This document shows, in pieces, positions 51,825-61,082 of a stretch of 64,000 nucleotides of DNA. The position numbers and the translations under genes were made by a program. Under the pieces are notes generated by a model. It was given only the letters and a program-made list of their open reading frames with translations. It was not told the DNA's origin and did not search any database. Where the stretch lies: positions 177,898 to 241,897 of the forward strand of contig NZ_LMRR01000044.1 in the NCBI RefSeq assembly GCF_001426085.1, given 5' to 3'. Each line of letters begins with the position of its first letter. Position 1 is the first letter of the stretch. The DNA comes from Rhodococcus sp. Leaf278 (GTDB lineage Bacteria; Actinomycetota; Actinomycetes; Mycobacteriales; Mycobacteriaceae).

Positions 51825-52319
51825 TCCGGACTAACAAGCCGAGCGAATAATTCATTCGTTGGAATGAATTAGTTGCGCAGACTTCCTTTAGCTATCAATT
51901 CTCACCGATTCGATTTCTTGCGCTCGCTGATGTAGGTGAAATCCTTGTTTTTCGCAGTTCAGGCTGCTGAAGGGTTTCTTCGGCACCACTCCGGTAGGCG
52001 CAAGCCTGTCGATCGCACAATAACCAGCGCTGCAACCTGTGAAGCGTCACATTACCGCGCCGATTGTATTCAGTTGTAACGTTTTTGGGCCCTGGTGCGG
52101 TTACATCCGGTGGGCTTCGGTCACTCATATCGCCTAGTCAGCGATGGTGTGGTAAACCGATTACCTGCTGTTATTCGTTTGTGATCTGCGCCGCTCGCGT
52201 GGTGCATCGGAAAGCAGCGTGGGACTATTTCAATTCGGCACCAGTCGCGATCCGGATTGGTTCGAACCGAACTCGCGTTCACCTCCCGGTGTGCGCAGTA
52301 GTGCAGAGGAGGGGAGCAC
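51825..52319. other. 495-bp intergenic region with AT-rich hairpin
   Basis: No coding region is convincing in this gap before the second phosphoglycosyltransferase. At 51849-51870 AATTCATTC and GAATGAATT form perfect 9-bp arms around a GTTG loop, with no following T run. The site could be an operator or a processing hairpin. TGTAAC near 52075 and GTTACA near 52101 give weak inverted arms. The downstream gene has a strong ribosome site. Confidence 0.5.
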
Positions 52320-53831
52320 GTGGCATCTGTCGGGGCTGCACAGCGCTCTCTGTGGGGACCTCCGCGTCGGTCCGGCGCGGAGGTGGCTCGACGGCTCACG
52401 TCGCGACACGTGTGGGAGGACCAATACGTTCGGCGGCTTCGGGTGACCGACGTTGTTGCTGTCGCTCTGTCCGTAGGCCTGGCCCAGATCGTGCGCTTCG
52501 GTGGTGTCGAGTCCACCGGTCTGATGTCGGCGCTCACCTACACGGGAGTGTCCGTCGTCATGGCGGCTGTGTGGATCGCCTTCCTCGCCATCTTCCGCAC
52601 GCGATCACCACGAGTCATCGGTAACGGTGCTGAAGAGTACCGACGCATCGTCTCGGCCACCTTCCGCTTGTTCGGTGTCATCGCAATCGTGTCGCTTTTG
52701 TTCCGCGTCGATATCGCGCGGCTCTACTTGGCGATTGCTCTGCCGGTCGGACTGATCGCGCTACTGCTGAGTCGATGGATGTGGCGCAAGGTGGTTGCCC
52801 GCTCACGGGACAATGGCGAGTACAAAACTTCGGTGCTGATCGTGGGTAGTCGATCCGCTGCTGTATCCATGGCGCAGTCGTTCGAGAAGTCGCCTTCCGC
52901 GGGGTACGCGGTGGTCGGAATCTGCATGCCCGGCTACGAGGCTCCGCGTGACGGAGTGGTCAGTGTCGAAGGATCCGACATCCCAGTTCTGGGAGACGAG
53001 CACGACGTTCTCGCTGCGATCGAAGAGTGCGGTGCCGACACCGTTGCGGTGACGGCCACCGAGCACCTCGGGCACAAGGGCATCCGTAAGATGATCTGGG
53101 ATCTCGAGAAGAAGGATGTCGACTTGGTCGTCGCTCCGGGTGTGGTCGACGTTGCCGGCCCACGCTTGGTGATGCGGCCAGTCGCAGGCTTCCCGCTGAT
53201 CCATGTCGAGAAGCCCCAGTACAACGGCGCTACCCGGTTCAGCAAGACAGCCTTCGACCTCACGTTCGCGGCTCTGGTGCTGGTGCTGATTTCGCCGATC
53301 CTGGTGGCAGTCGCTATCGCAGTGAAGGCAACCAGTCGCGGTCCGGTGTTCTACAAGTCCGAGCGGATGGGCATCGACGGCACGCCGTTCGCAATGATCA
53401 AGTTCCGAAGCATGACCGTCGACGCCGACAAGCAAGTTGCGCACCTCCTCGACCAAAACGAGGGTGCCGGCGGGGTCCTATTCAAGCTGCGTGACGATCC
53501 ACGTGTGACACCCGTGGGCAAGGTGCTGCGGCGCTTCAGTCTCGACGAACTTCCGCAGTTCATCAACGTTCTGAAGCGCGAGATGAGTGTGGTGGGGCCG
53601 AGACCTCCGCTGCGCCGTGAGGTCGAAACCTACAACGGTGAGGTCCGTCGGCGACTGTTGGTCAAGCCGGGAGTCACCGGTCTGTGGCAGGTCAGCGGTA
53701 GATCCGACTTGTCGTGGGAAGAGACTGTTCGGCTTGATCTTTCGTATGTGGAGAACTGGTCAATGGTGGGGGATCTGCTGATCATCGCCAAGACCATGAA
53801 GGCGGTTGCTGGAAGCGACGGGGCATATTGA
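52320..53831 (+). CDS. Initiating polyprenyl-phosphate sugar phosphotransferase, copy 2
   Basis: A 503-residue protein starting at GTG 52320, right after a GAGGAGGGGAG ribosome site. It has the same domain plan and many identical blocks as 48480-49985: FRTRSPRVIGNG, RFSKTAFD, SERMGIDG, FRSM, SLDELPQFINVLKREMSVVG and GVTGLWQVSGRSDLSWEE. Differences concentrate in the N-terminus and around residues 200-215. It is probably the starter enzyme for the downstream cluster, with the other copy an ancestor or a regulated alternative. Confidence 0.92.
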   Translation: MASVGAAQRSLWGPPRRSGAEVARRLTSRHVWEDQYVRRLRVTDVVAVALSVGLAQIVRFGGVESTGLMSALTYTGVSVVMAAVWIAFLAIFRTRSPRVIGNGAEEYRRIVSATFRLFGVIAIVSLLFRVDIARLYLAIALPVGLIALLLSRWMWRKVVARSRDNGEYKTSVLIVGSRSAAVSMAQSFEKSPSAGYAVVGICMPGYEAPRDGVVSVEGSDIPVLGDEHDVLAAIEECGADTVAVTATEHLGHKGIRKMIWDLEKKDVDLVVAPGVVDVAGPRLVMRPVAGFPLIHVEKPQYNGATRFSKTAFDLTFAALVLVLISPILVAVAIAVKATSRGPVFYKSERMGIDGTPFAMIKFRSMTVDADKQVAHLLDQNEGAGGVLFKLRDDPRVTPVGKVLRRFSLDELPQFINVLKREMSVVGPRPPLRREVETYNGEVRRRLLVKPGVTGLWQVSGRSDLSWEETVRLDLSYVENWSMVGDLLIIAKTMKAVAGSDGAY

Positions 53832-53889
53832 GTCTGCCCAATGTCGGATTTCGTCGCCTAGTTCACCTGTCGGGAAGGTTAGTTCCTCA

Positions 53890-55008
53890 ATGAGTAAGTC
53901 AGTTGCCATTATCGGTACACGGGGATACCCGAGCTACTACGGCGGGTTCGAGACACTGATCAGACGACTCGGGCCGTACCTTGTGGAGGCAGGCTGGGAC
54001 GTAACTGTGTACGGACGCCCAGGTGCAGTCAAGACGGACGACCCGCTGCTGGACCCGCAGGTGACATCTGTGATGACGAAGGGCCTCGAAACAAAGTCCC
54101 TCAGCACTCTCAGCTACGGGATGACGTCTTCACTTAGTGCTGCCCGTCGCAAGCCAGACGTAGCTTTGATTATGAATGTTGCGAACGGGTATTGGCTTCC
54201 ACTTCTCCGTTCTCGCGGCATTCCGACGGTGGTCAATGTCGACGGTATCGAGTGGGAGCGAGCCAAATGGGGCACCAACGCCAAGCGGGTATTCCGCGGC
54301 GGAGCTCGACTGACAGCGAAGTATGCATCGGAGCTGGTATGCGACTCGCATGAGATTCGACGGCGATGGCAGCGCGACTTCGGCCGCGATGGAGTGTTCA
54401 TTCCCTACGGCGGCGACGCGCCTGATCGACTTCCGGTCGTCGAAGGCCTGAAGTCCAGAGAATACGTATTGATCGTGGCTCGATTCGTTCCCGAAAACAC
54501 CGTTCCCGAGTTCCTCCAAGCAGCTAGGGAACTCAGTGAGAAGTGGGACGTCGTGATCGTGGGCTCTTCCGGTTACGGCGGAGAGCTTGACGTCGCGGCT
54601 AGGAAGTTGGCTGAACAATCACCTCGTGTGCAGTGGCTGGGACATGTGAGCAACGACCAAAAGCTGTTCTCGCTTTGGCAGCATGCAGGTGCCTACTTTC
54701 ACGGTCACAGCGTTGGGGGAACAAATCCGGCGTTGGTCCAGGCGATGGCTTGTGGTGCTCCCACCATTGCCCGGGACACTGTCTATAACCGGGAGGTGCT
54801 CGGCGGGGCCGGAATATTCTGTGAGCCGACATCGACAAGCATTTCGCACGGTGTGCTCGGACTCATGGCTAATCCCGACCTTCGAGACCAAATCAGCCAG
54901 AAAGCTATCGAACGCGCCAGATCCGAGTACTCGTGGGACGATATCTGCGCAAGATACGATCGCTCAATAAGTCGGTTAGTTCGTCCGTGCGACAGTAGAG
55001 TGACTTGA
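53890..55008 (+). CDS. DUF1972-type glycosyltransferase (rhamnosyltransferase-like)
   Basis: A 372-residue GT-B enzyme starting at ATG 53890. It opens with IIGTRGYPSYYGGFETLIRRL, the DUF1972/Cps2T-like signature of transferases that add the second sugar, often rhamnose. AYFHGHSVGGTNPALVQAMACGAPTIA near residue 260 is the donor-binding block. It follows the second phosphoglycosyltransferase, which suits the step after priming. The rhamnose donor would fit rmlA at the window end, but this is inference. Confidence 0.85.
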   Translation: MSKSVAIIGTRGYPSYYGGFETLIRRLGPYLVEAGWDVTVYGRPGAVKTDDPLLDPQVTSVMTKGLETKSLSTLSYGMTSSLSAARRKPDVALIMNVANGYWLPLLRSRGIPTVVNVDGIEWERAKWGTNAKRVFRGGARLTAKYASELVCDSHEIRRRWQRDFGRDGVFIPYGGDAPDRLPVVEGLKSREYVLIVARFVPENTVPEFLQAARELSEKWDVVIVGSSGYGGELDVAARKLAEQSPRVQWLGHVSNDQKLFSLWQHAGAYFHGHSVGGTNPALVQAMACGAPTIARDTVYNREVLGGAGIFCEPTSTSISHGVLGLMANPDLRDQISQKAIERARSEYSWDDICARYDRSISRLVRPCDSRVT

Positions 55009-55009
55009 G

Positions 55010-55708
55010 ATGAGTCGGACAGCGAAGCTGGCAAATAAGCTAATCGGCACCATCAAAAAATCAGACTATCAAGTGGACCCGCAAATCGACGCGCATTATA
55101 TCTTTTCAATTATGGCAAAGCGGGGAATCATGAAAGCCGCTGGAGCAGTTCGATTCAGGACGATTAAAAATAGTCCATTTGTGGGTCGAGGTGTCAGGAT
55201 CAAGGCCAAGCGTCACATCGCATTGGGTCCTGGAGTCACTTTCGACGACGGCAGCTACATTGATGCGATGTCCTCGGGTGGTGTCAGTATCGGACAGAAC
55301 AGTACGGTAGGAAAAAACACCAGAATCGAATGCGTCGGTAGCCTGAAGCATCTAGGAAGAGGATTGGTGGTCGGTGACAATGTCGGCCTCGGGACTGACT
55401 CGTTGTACGGATGTGCGGGTGGGATAAAAGTTGGAAACAGCACAATAGTCGGGAACTACTGTTCATTTCATTCCGAAAATCACATCTCCGCCGACCTACT
55501 GCTTCCGATACGCGATCAGGGCGTAACACATCAGGGGATATCTATTGGTGCGAACTGCTGGATTGGGTCTCGGGTAACCGTGCTCGACGGAGCGACGATT
55601 GGTGACGGATGCATTATCGCAGCAGGCGCTGTGGTGGCTGCTGGCGAATATGCATCCAATGCTGTATATGGGGGAGTGCCAGCCCGCTTTTTAAAGGAAC
55701 GGAAATGA
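55010..55708 (+). CDS. Left-handed beta-helix acyltransferase
   Basis: A 232-residue hexapeptide-repeat transferase starting at ATG 55010, 1 bp after the preceding stop. Repeats run from about residue 66 to 222 (GVSIGQNSTVGKNTRIEC; IGANCWIGSRVTVLDGATIGDG). CSFHSENHI near residue 150 offers the candidate catalytic His. Base composition drops noticeably here compared with genes upstream. It probably acetylates a sugar of the repeat unit. Confidence 0.84.
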   Translation: MSRTAKLANKLIGTIKKSDYQVDPQIDAHYIFSIMAKRGIMKAAGAVRFRTIKNSPFVGRGVRIKAKRHIALGPGVTFDDGSYIDAMSSGGVSIGQNSTVGKNTRIECVGSLKHLGRGLVVGDNVGLGTDSLYGCAGGIKVGNSTIVGNYCSFHSENHISADLLLPIRDQGVTHQGISIGANCWIGSRVTVLDGATIGDGCIIAAGAVVAAGEYASNAVYGGVPARFLKERK

Positions 55709-56904
55709 CCCACGAAGATGCGCGCTCTATTTTGGTGTCACACCCCTCTACGGACCTTTACGGCTCAGATCTACAGCTGTTGGAATCAGTAACCGCCCTA
55801 GCTGGATCGGGGTTTCCAGTGCACGTAGTACTTCCCCGCACAGGCCCCCTCGAAAAACTTCTCGTCAACCGCGGTGCGACGACGGAAGTCATTCCCTTTC
55901 CGGTAAGTAGGAAGTCGGTACTGACCCCAAAGGCGCTGCCCGGATTTATTATTGCAAGCCTCGTCGCCACTGCCCGTAGTGTGCGCCTGTTGAGGCGTAT
56001 GCGACCGGACCTGATTTATGCGAACACAATAACGGCACCTGTGTGGATATTGGCAGGTTGGCTGACTGGCACTCCAACGCTCTGCCATGTCCACGAAGCG
56101 GAGGAGACAGGAAGCCGTGTACTGCAACTGTTGCTCGCATCGCCGATGCTGCTCTGCAGAACAGTCGTCGTAAATAGCTTGGCATCGCGGAAAGTCATTT
56201 ATGAATCATGGCCGAGGCTTAACGGTCGAATCAGGCTTATTTACAACGGTATTCCTCAAAGCCGTACAACGCCCACCGCTTTTCAGCTCCCTAGGGTCGA
56301 GGGCATACGCATCGTACTGGTTGGGCGGTTGTCACCCCGAAAAGGAACAGATGTCGCTTTGGAGGCGTTAGCCCGCCTGGTTGAGCAAGGGCTTGACGCT
56401 TCTATTGCGCTCTGCGGTGACACGTACCCAGGATACGAGTGGTTCGAAGATAGATTACGACGCCGGGCGGCTAAAGGCGACTTAAATGGTCGAGTGCATT
56501 TTTGTGGCTACGTCGAGAACGTGTCGTATTTTCTTGAGAAGGCCGACATTGTTCTTGTTCCATCGATAGCTGAGCCTTTTGGTAACGTGGCAGTCGAGGC
56601 GCAGCTTGCGTCGAGACCTGTAGTCGCGTCGAACGTTCAAGGCCTTGCAGAGATCATTGATGACGGTCGGACCGGGTTGTTGTGTCCTGCTGGTGACCAT
56701 GTCAAGATCGCCGAGGCAGTCATGTTGCTTGTGAACGACCCGAGTTGGGCCGCAAAAATTGCGCAAGCTGGGCACGATTCAGCGGTCCAGCGATTCAGTG
56801 TGGAGCGTTACCGCGAGTCCATCGTCAGCGAAGTGAAAGAATCGATTGTTGCTCGAAACGCACATTACCGTCTTTTTGACCGACTGAGAGGCCGCCGCCG
56901 ATGA
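55705..56904 (+). CDS. Glycosyltransferase family 4
   Basis: A 399-residue GT-B enzyme starting at ATG 55705, overlapping the acyltransferase stop as ATGA. STDLYGSDLQLLESV near the N-terminus, IVLVGRLSPRKGTDVALEAL near residue 228 and SIAEPFGNVAVEAQLASRPVVAS near residue 300 (E-x7-E) mark the family. TTA (Leu) and AGA (Arg) codons, rare in the high-GC part, occur here, for example near 56365 and 56455. It adds a sugar to the lipid-linked unit of pathway B. Confidence 0.88.
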   Translation: MTHEDARSILVSHPSTDLYGSDLQLLESVTALAGSGFPVHVVLPRTGPLEKLLVNRGATTEVIPFPVSRKSVLTPKALPGFIIASLVATARSVRLLRRMRPDLIYANTITAPVWILAGWLTGTPTLCHVHEAEETGSRVLQLLLASPMLLCRTVVVNSLASRKVIYESWPRLNGRIRLIYNGIPQSRTTPTAFQLPRVEGIRIVLVGRLSPRKGTDVALEALARLVEQGLDASIALCGDTYPGYEWFEDRLRRRAAKGDLNGRVHFCGYVENVSYFLEKADIVLVPSIAEPFGNVAVEAQLASRPVVASNVQGLAEIIDDGRTGLLCPAGDHVKIAEAVMLLVNDPSWAAKIAQAGHDSAVQRFSVERYRESIVSEVKESIVARNAHYRLFDRLRGRRR

Positions 56905-57896
56905 GCGAACTTAGTCGTGAAGTGCGCCAAAAGCAGGTTCCGGTAACAGGCCTGTTGTCCGTCATCGTCGTTACGTACAACAGCAAGGCAGTAGTCAGTT
57001 CTTGCATTGATCCACTTCAGAATGAGACCGCGATCGAAATCATTGTCGTTGATAACGCGTCAACCGATGGAACTGCTGATTTCGTCCGCGAGCGATACCC
57101 GGCAGCGAAAGTCGTAGATAGTGGTGGGAATTTAGGATTCGCCAAGGGGGTCAATCTAGGTGCCACCTATGCAACTGGTGATGCACTTGTACTACTGAAC
57201 CCCGACGCTTCGGTGAGTCACACAAACCTGCTGTCCCTTCGCCGAGTGCTAGCCGAGAATCCCGATGTCGGGGTTGTGGCACCTTTGCTGGACCATCCAG
57301 GGCGAGGCCTGTCCGTACGTGAAGCCGGGATGTCCCCAACCATCTGGCACGTCTTCTGTCACTACTATGGCTTGTCGCGACTATTCTCGAAGCGCGAAGC
57401 TTTTCGTGGGATGTACATTCTAAGATCTCAGAGTTTCGACAGCATTGATGTTGATTGGGTGTCGGGAGCGTGTATGGCAGTACCTTCCGAAGTCTGGGAG
57501 TCGCATGGCGGACTGTCGGAACGGTGGTTCATGTATGCGGAGGATGTAGAATTCTGCTTGCGCGTCAGGGATGGAGGCATGCGGGTGGTAATTTCCGGAC
57601 AAATAGAAGGGACACACGGGCTCGGAGAGAGTAGCGGCAATCATTCTTCAGACCCAACCAACGCGCTTTGGCTTACGAACTTGTTTGATCTTTATAAAAT
57701 GGAGATTTCGCCGACTCGCTTGCACAACTTTCTGTGGAAAACACTCTTCGGTGGTGGTCTAGCTGTGAGAGCACTGGTGCTTGCGGCAAAGATGATCGCG
57801 AAATGCCAAGCGCCAAGCCGAAGTGCTGACTTTAGAAGATTCAAATTCTATATCCGCGAACTTTCAAAACAAGACAGTTTGCGAGGAACGAAATGA
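56901..57896 (+). CDS. Glycosyltransferase family 2 (rhamnosyltransferase-like)
   Basis: A 331-residue GT-A transferase that overlaps its neighbours by 4 bp on each side. SVIVVTYNSKAVVSSCI, VDNASTDGTADFVRERYP, GGNLGFAKGVNLG and LLNPDASVS (the DxD region) make up the donor site. WVSGACMAVPSEVWESHGGLSERWFMYAEDVEFC is the acceptor block shared with rhamnosyltransferases. It lacks membrane segments except a hydrophobic region near residue 285. Confidence 0.89.
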   Translation: MSELSREVRQKQVPVTGLLSVIVVTYNSKAVVSSCIDPLQNETAIEIIVVDNASTDGTADFVRERYPAAKVVDSGGNLGFAKGVNLGATYATGDALVLLNPDASVSHTNLLSLRRVLAENPDVGVVAPLLDHPGRGLSVREAGMSPTIWHVFCHYYGLSRLFSKREAFRGMYILRSQSFDSIDVDWVSGACMAVPSEVWESHGGLSERWFMYAEDVEFCLRVRDGGMRVVISGQIEGTHGLGESSGNHSSDPTNALWLTNLFDLYKMEISPTRLHNFLWKTLFGGGLAVRALVLAAKMIAKCQAPSRSADFRRFKFYIRELSKQDSLRGTK

Positions 57897-59302
57897 TTGC
57901 CATGCCATTCACGCTACGTCAAAACGATAGGGTCGTTTCTGGTATAGCGATTGCGCTAGCGATCGGTATCGGCGCGGTGATAGCGCCAGCGGCGGTAGGA
58001 GGCGAGTACGTGATCGCGGCTATCGTTGGTGTTCTCTTGATCCTTGCCTCCGCCGCTCATCCGAAGTTTGCAGTTCTTTTGTGGCTGCTCTCTGCTTGTT
58101 TCTTACCGTTTTGGGTTGGTGTCGACAACCCGTTCTACTTGCCAGCGAGTTCTCTCGCAGGGTTTCTCGTTCTCTGCGGTGCCTTTGTGAGGAATCCTTG
58201 GCGGATCGGACGAGTCGATACAGCAGTCCTCTTGTTCTGCGCCTTATGCCTCGTGTGCGGCGTCGTGGGACTGTCAAGGCCGGGCGACGTCACCAACGTC
58301 ATGACGCAGTGGCTACTTTCCTTTGTTGTAGGCCGTCTGCTCGTTCAAAGGGCCGGGCTTCCTTTTACCTACCGTGCGATAGCCTACATATTTAGCGCTG
58401 CCGCACTCTGTTCGATGGTCGAATTTTTCTTCGACTGGAATCCATACTATGGGTGGGTAGTCGACAACACACAGTACCTCGCGTGGGGGCACGAACAAGA
58501 TCGAGGAGGGATCGTCCGGGCGGAATGGGCATTTGGTCATTCGATTGCACTAGGCTGCGCCCTGGCCATGGCAATTCCCATCGTTTTCAACTGCAACTTT
58601 AAGTCCGTGATTCGTGCAAGTTTGATCGCCGTACTGCTCGGAGGTGCGGTTGTTTCGTTCAGTCGATCAGGCATGATCAGTGCCGTCTTCGCTCTTCTGC
58701 TCTCACTTTTGTTCTTTTCTGACAAGGAGAAGACTCGGGGTAGGTTGGCCGTGGTTTTCACACTCGGCGCTATAGCTTGGTTTGCAATTCCAAAAATTCT
58801 GTCCGTTTTTGCTGAAGAGGGTCGCCGGGCGACAATTTCGGCGGACTATCGCCTTACTTTGATTGATCTAATTCCATCCATGAATCCTCTGGGATTAGCG
58901 AACGGCTACACCGAGCCCAATCGAGGAGAGTTCTACTTTCAAGGCTTTAAGTCTATTGATAGCACGTTTGTTCTTCTAGGCGTTAGCTTCGGATTCATCG
59001 TCGCCCTACTAGCGCTGGGGGGCGTTGGATGGCTTACGTGGCGCGTTGTGCGTCGCACATCATCTGCTCCCGCGATCAGCGTCTTGGCCGTGGTGCCGGC
59101 GCTGTTTACAGTGGCTCTGATAACGCAGTTTGGCTCCATATTCTGGTTCTTTCTCGGAATTTTGTCCTTGCATGACAGATTGAACCCAGACCGGAGGGTC
59201 AATGCTGAGGGGCAGGGTGACTCCCCACTTGTGGACGCCAGGCTGACCGAGACCAAGTCCACGGCAATAAGCAACAAGATAGGTTTGGTCAAAGATGTCT
59301 AG
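57893..59302 (+). CDS. O-antigen polymerase-like membrane protein (Wzy), pathway B
   Basis: A 469-residue protein with eleven or twelve hydrophobic segments. A large loop near residues 305-345 (EEGRRATISADYRLTLIDLI; NRGEFYFQGFKSID) is where Wzy proteins hold catalytic basic residues. It shows little visible similarity to the first polymerase at 37789, as expected for Wzy proteins. It overlaps the pyruvyltransferase gene by 8 bp and should join repeat units made by the transferases upstream. Confidence 0.83.
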   Translation: MIAMPFTLRQNDRVVSGIAIALAIGIGAVIAPAAVGGEYVIAAIVGVLLILASAAHPKFAVLLWLLSACFLPFWVGVDNPFYLPASSLAGFLVLCGAFVRNPWRIGRVDTAVLLFCALCLVCGVVGLSRPGDVTNVMTQWLLSFVVGRLLVQRAGLPFTYRAIAYIFSAAALCSMVEFFFDWNPYYGWVVDNTQYLAWGHEQDRGGIVRAEWAFGHSIALGCALAMAIPIVFNCNFKSVIRASLIAVLLGGAVVSFSRSGMISAVFALLLSLLFFSDKEKTRGRLAVVFTLGAIAWFAIPKILSVFAEEGRRATISADYRLTLIDLIPSMNPLGLANGYTEPNRGEFYFQGFKSIDSTFVLLGVSFGFIVALLALGGVGWLTWRVVRRTSSAPAISVLAVVPALFTVALITQFGSIFWFFLGILSLHDRLNPDRRVNAEGQGDSPLVDARLTETKSTAISNKIGLVKDV

Positions 59303-60422
59303 TCAAAAGAGACCAAAAGTCTTGGTGCTGTGGGCGGACCCAGCTGCAGAAAATCTAGGACTTCAAGCGCTCGCTGCGGGTGTGCGTGCTGTTGCGGGGC
59401 GGAGTTGGGGTGAATGCGAGGTCACGTTTCATTCGCACAACACCCTTGGTACCCCGCTGCGAAGAAAATTGGCATTGCAGGACATTGGTCGACGAAGAGG
59501 GCCAATTGTGGGGTATCTTCGTCAATTCGATGTAGTAATGGACACTGGCGGTGGAGATAGTTTCACTGATATCTACGGCATTCAGCGGCTTCTCTTGATG
59601 GCCTACGTTCAGCGAGCGTGTAGGAAAGCTAAAGTGTCGTTGGTTATGACACCCCAAACAATTGGCCCTTTTCGGACCTACCTTGGACGCGTGGTTGCTT
59701 CTCGTTTGCTGACCAAAGTGGACGTGTTGTGTACCCGCGACCCGACAAGCTCCCAAGTGGCAACGGGTCTTGGCCGCACGCCGGACCTTCTGGCAACTGA
59801 TATGGCTTTTGCCTTACCGCGACCAACAGCAGTAGAGCAGCGCGACGTTGTTTTGAACGTGTCGGGGTTGTTGTGGCAGTCGAATCCGCATGTAGATTCT
59901 GTTAGATATAGAGCGAATGTTGTCGATCTGGTCGATCGGTTGCTTGCCGCAGACCGGCGCGTTACGTTGCTCGCACACGTGTTAGATTCTCCGGTTCCTG
60001 ACAACGACGTTCCAGCTGTATATGAAGCCGCCGATGCAATAAGCGGCGAAGTTGAGATTGTCATCCCTAAAGATCTTGAGGAAGCCCGCAGGGTCCTAGC
60101 CGGCAGCCGTGTTCTAGTAGGTTCTAGAATGCATTCTGCTATTAACGCGTTATCTGTGGGGGTTCCTGCGATCTCGTGGTCGTACTCCAGGAAATTTGGA
60201 CCACTTATGGATGCCTTAGGTTGGCAGCACACGATCGACCTCACTACCGGCGACGATCCAGTTCCAGAAACCTTACAGTTGATCACCGCCGACTCGTTCC
60301 AGATACTGAAGGATGCAGCACCTGGTGTAGCGGCTTCTGCGGAAGAAAAGATCGAGAAGATGGTCGCGGTATTAAGTTCGCACGGCCTGTTTGTCTCGTT
60401 TAGCGGGGATCGGATGGCATGA
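59295..60422 (+). CDS. Polysaccharide pyruvyl transferase
   Basis: A 375-residue protein of the PS_pyruv_trans family. The N-terminal part has VLVLWADPAAENLGLQALAAGV and VVMDTGGGDSFTDIYG. The later part has TPQTIGPF near residue 120 and VGSRMHSAINALSVGVPAISWSYSRKF near residue 275, the conserved loop around the active site. It attaches pyruvate ketals from phosphoenolpyruvate to a sugar, giving the polymer a negative charge. It overlaps both neighbours. Confidence 0.88.
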   Translation: MSSQKRPKVLVLWADPAAENLGLQALAAGVRAVAGRSWGECEVTFHSHNTLGTPLRRKLALQDIGRRRGPIVGYLRQFDVVMDTGGGDSFTDIYGIQRLLLMAYVQRACRKAKVSLVMTPQTIGPFRTYLGRVVASRLLTKVDVLCTRDPTSSQVATGLGRTPDLLATDMAFALPRPTAVEQRDVVLNVSGLLWQSNPHVDSVRYRANVVDLVDRLLAADRRVTLLAHVLDSPVPDNDVPAVYEAADAISGEVEIVIPKDLEEARRVLAGSRVLVGSRMHSAINALSVGVPAISWSYSRKFGPLMDALGWQHTIDLTTGDDPVPETLQLITADSFQILKDAAPGVAASAEEKIEKMVAVLSSHGLFVSFSGDRMA

Positions 60423-61078
60423 GTCAAATACGACATGATGAGCTTATGAATCGCACCGCAATGAGTCGAATGATTGCACGCTACTACAGACGGTTGCCCT
60501 TCGGTGGGCGGGCAGTCGGGCTAGCGGCAAAATTTGAAGGTGGCCAAATGTTTTCGCTGACGTTAAGAGAGGTTTTGCAACGCGACTACGGCGTGGTAGC
60601 CGGTTCGTATAGCTACGGTTCTTTGATGCAACCAGGATATGCAGATATTCATACTGTAATCGGACGATACGTATCGATCGGGCCTGGAGTTCGACGGATT
60701 GGTGCAGCTCATCCGCTAACCGATTTCAGTATGCATCCGTTCTGGTACAACTCAGCGCTAGGTTTTGTAGATAAAAATTCCGACGTCGAGCGAACTGCGT
60801 GCGTCATTGAGCATGACTGTTGGATAGGCGCAAACACTCTCATCCTACCTGGTTGCCGACGTATCGGTGTTGGGTCCGTGATCGGCGCTGGGTCTGTGGT
60901 TACTCGTGACATCCCAGACTTTGCCATTGCAGTGGGAAATCCAGCCAGGGTAATCCGCCAGCGGTTTGAACCGGCCGACGCCCAGCGAATTCTGGAGTCC
61001 CGCTACTGGGAGCTTGAGCCCGCGCGTGTCAAGGATTTACTTGCTACTTTCCGTGACCGCAAATCGGCGCTTGGCTAA
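60419..61078 (+). CDS. CatB-like O-acetyltransferase
   Basis: A 219-residue hexapeptide-repeat protein. IGRYVSIGPGVRRIGAAHPLTDFSMHPFW near residue 85 includes the catalytic His (GAAHP), and VIEHDCWIGANTLILPGCRRIGVGSVIGAGSVVTRDI follows. VGNPARVIRQRF is the usual end of the helix. It starts inside the pyruvyltransferase stop (ATGA overlap). It may acetylate the same residue set that is pyruvylated. It contains a TTA codon near 60563. Confidence 0.86.
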   Translation: MSQIRHDELMNRTAMSRMIARYYRRLPFGGRAVGLAAKFEGGQMFSLTLREVLQRDYGVVAGSYSYGSLMQPGYADIHTVIGRYVSIGPGVRRIGAAHPLTDFSMHPFWYNSALGFVDKNSDVERTACVIEHDCWIGANTLILPGCRRIGVGSVIGAGSVVTRDIPDFAIAVGNPARVIRQRFEPADAQRILESRYWELEPARVKDLLATFRDRKSALG

Positions 61079-61082
61079 AATC

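Noticed and set aside
60966..61082. N-terminal extension of the pathway B flippase frame
   Set aside because: It falls inside the acetyltransferase gene and its translation is not hydrophobic.
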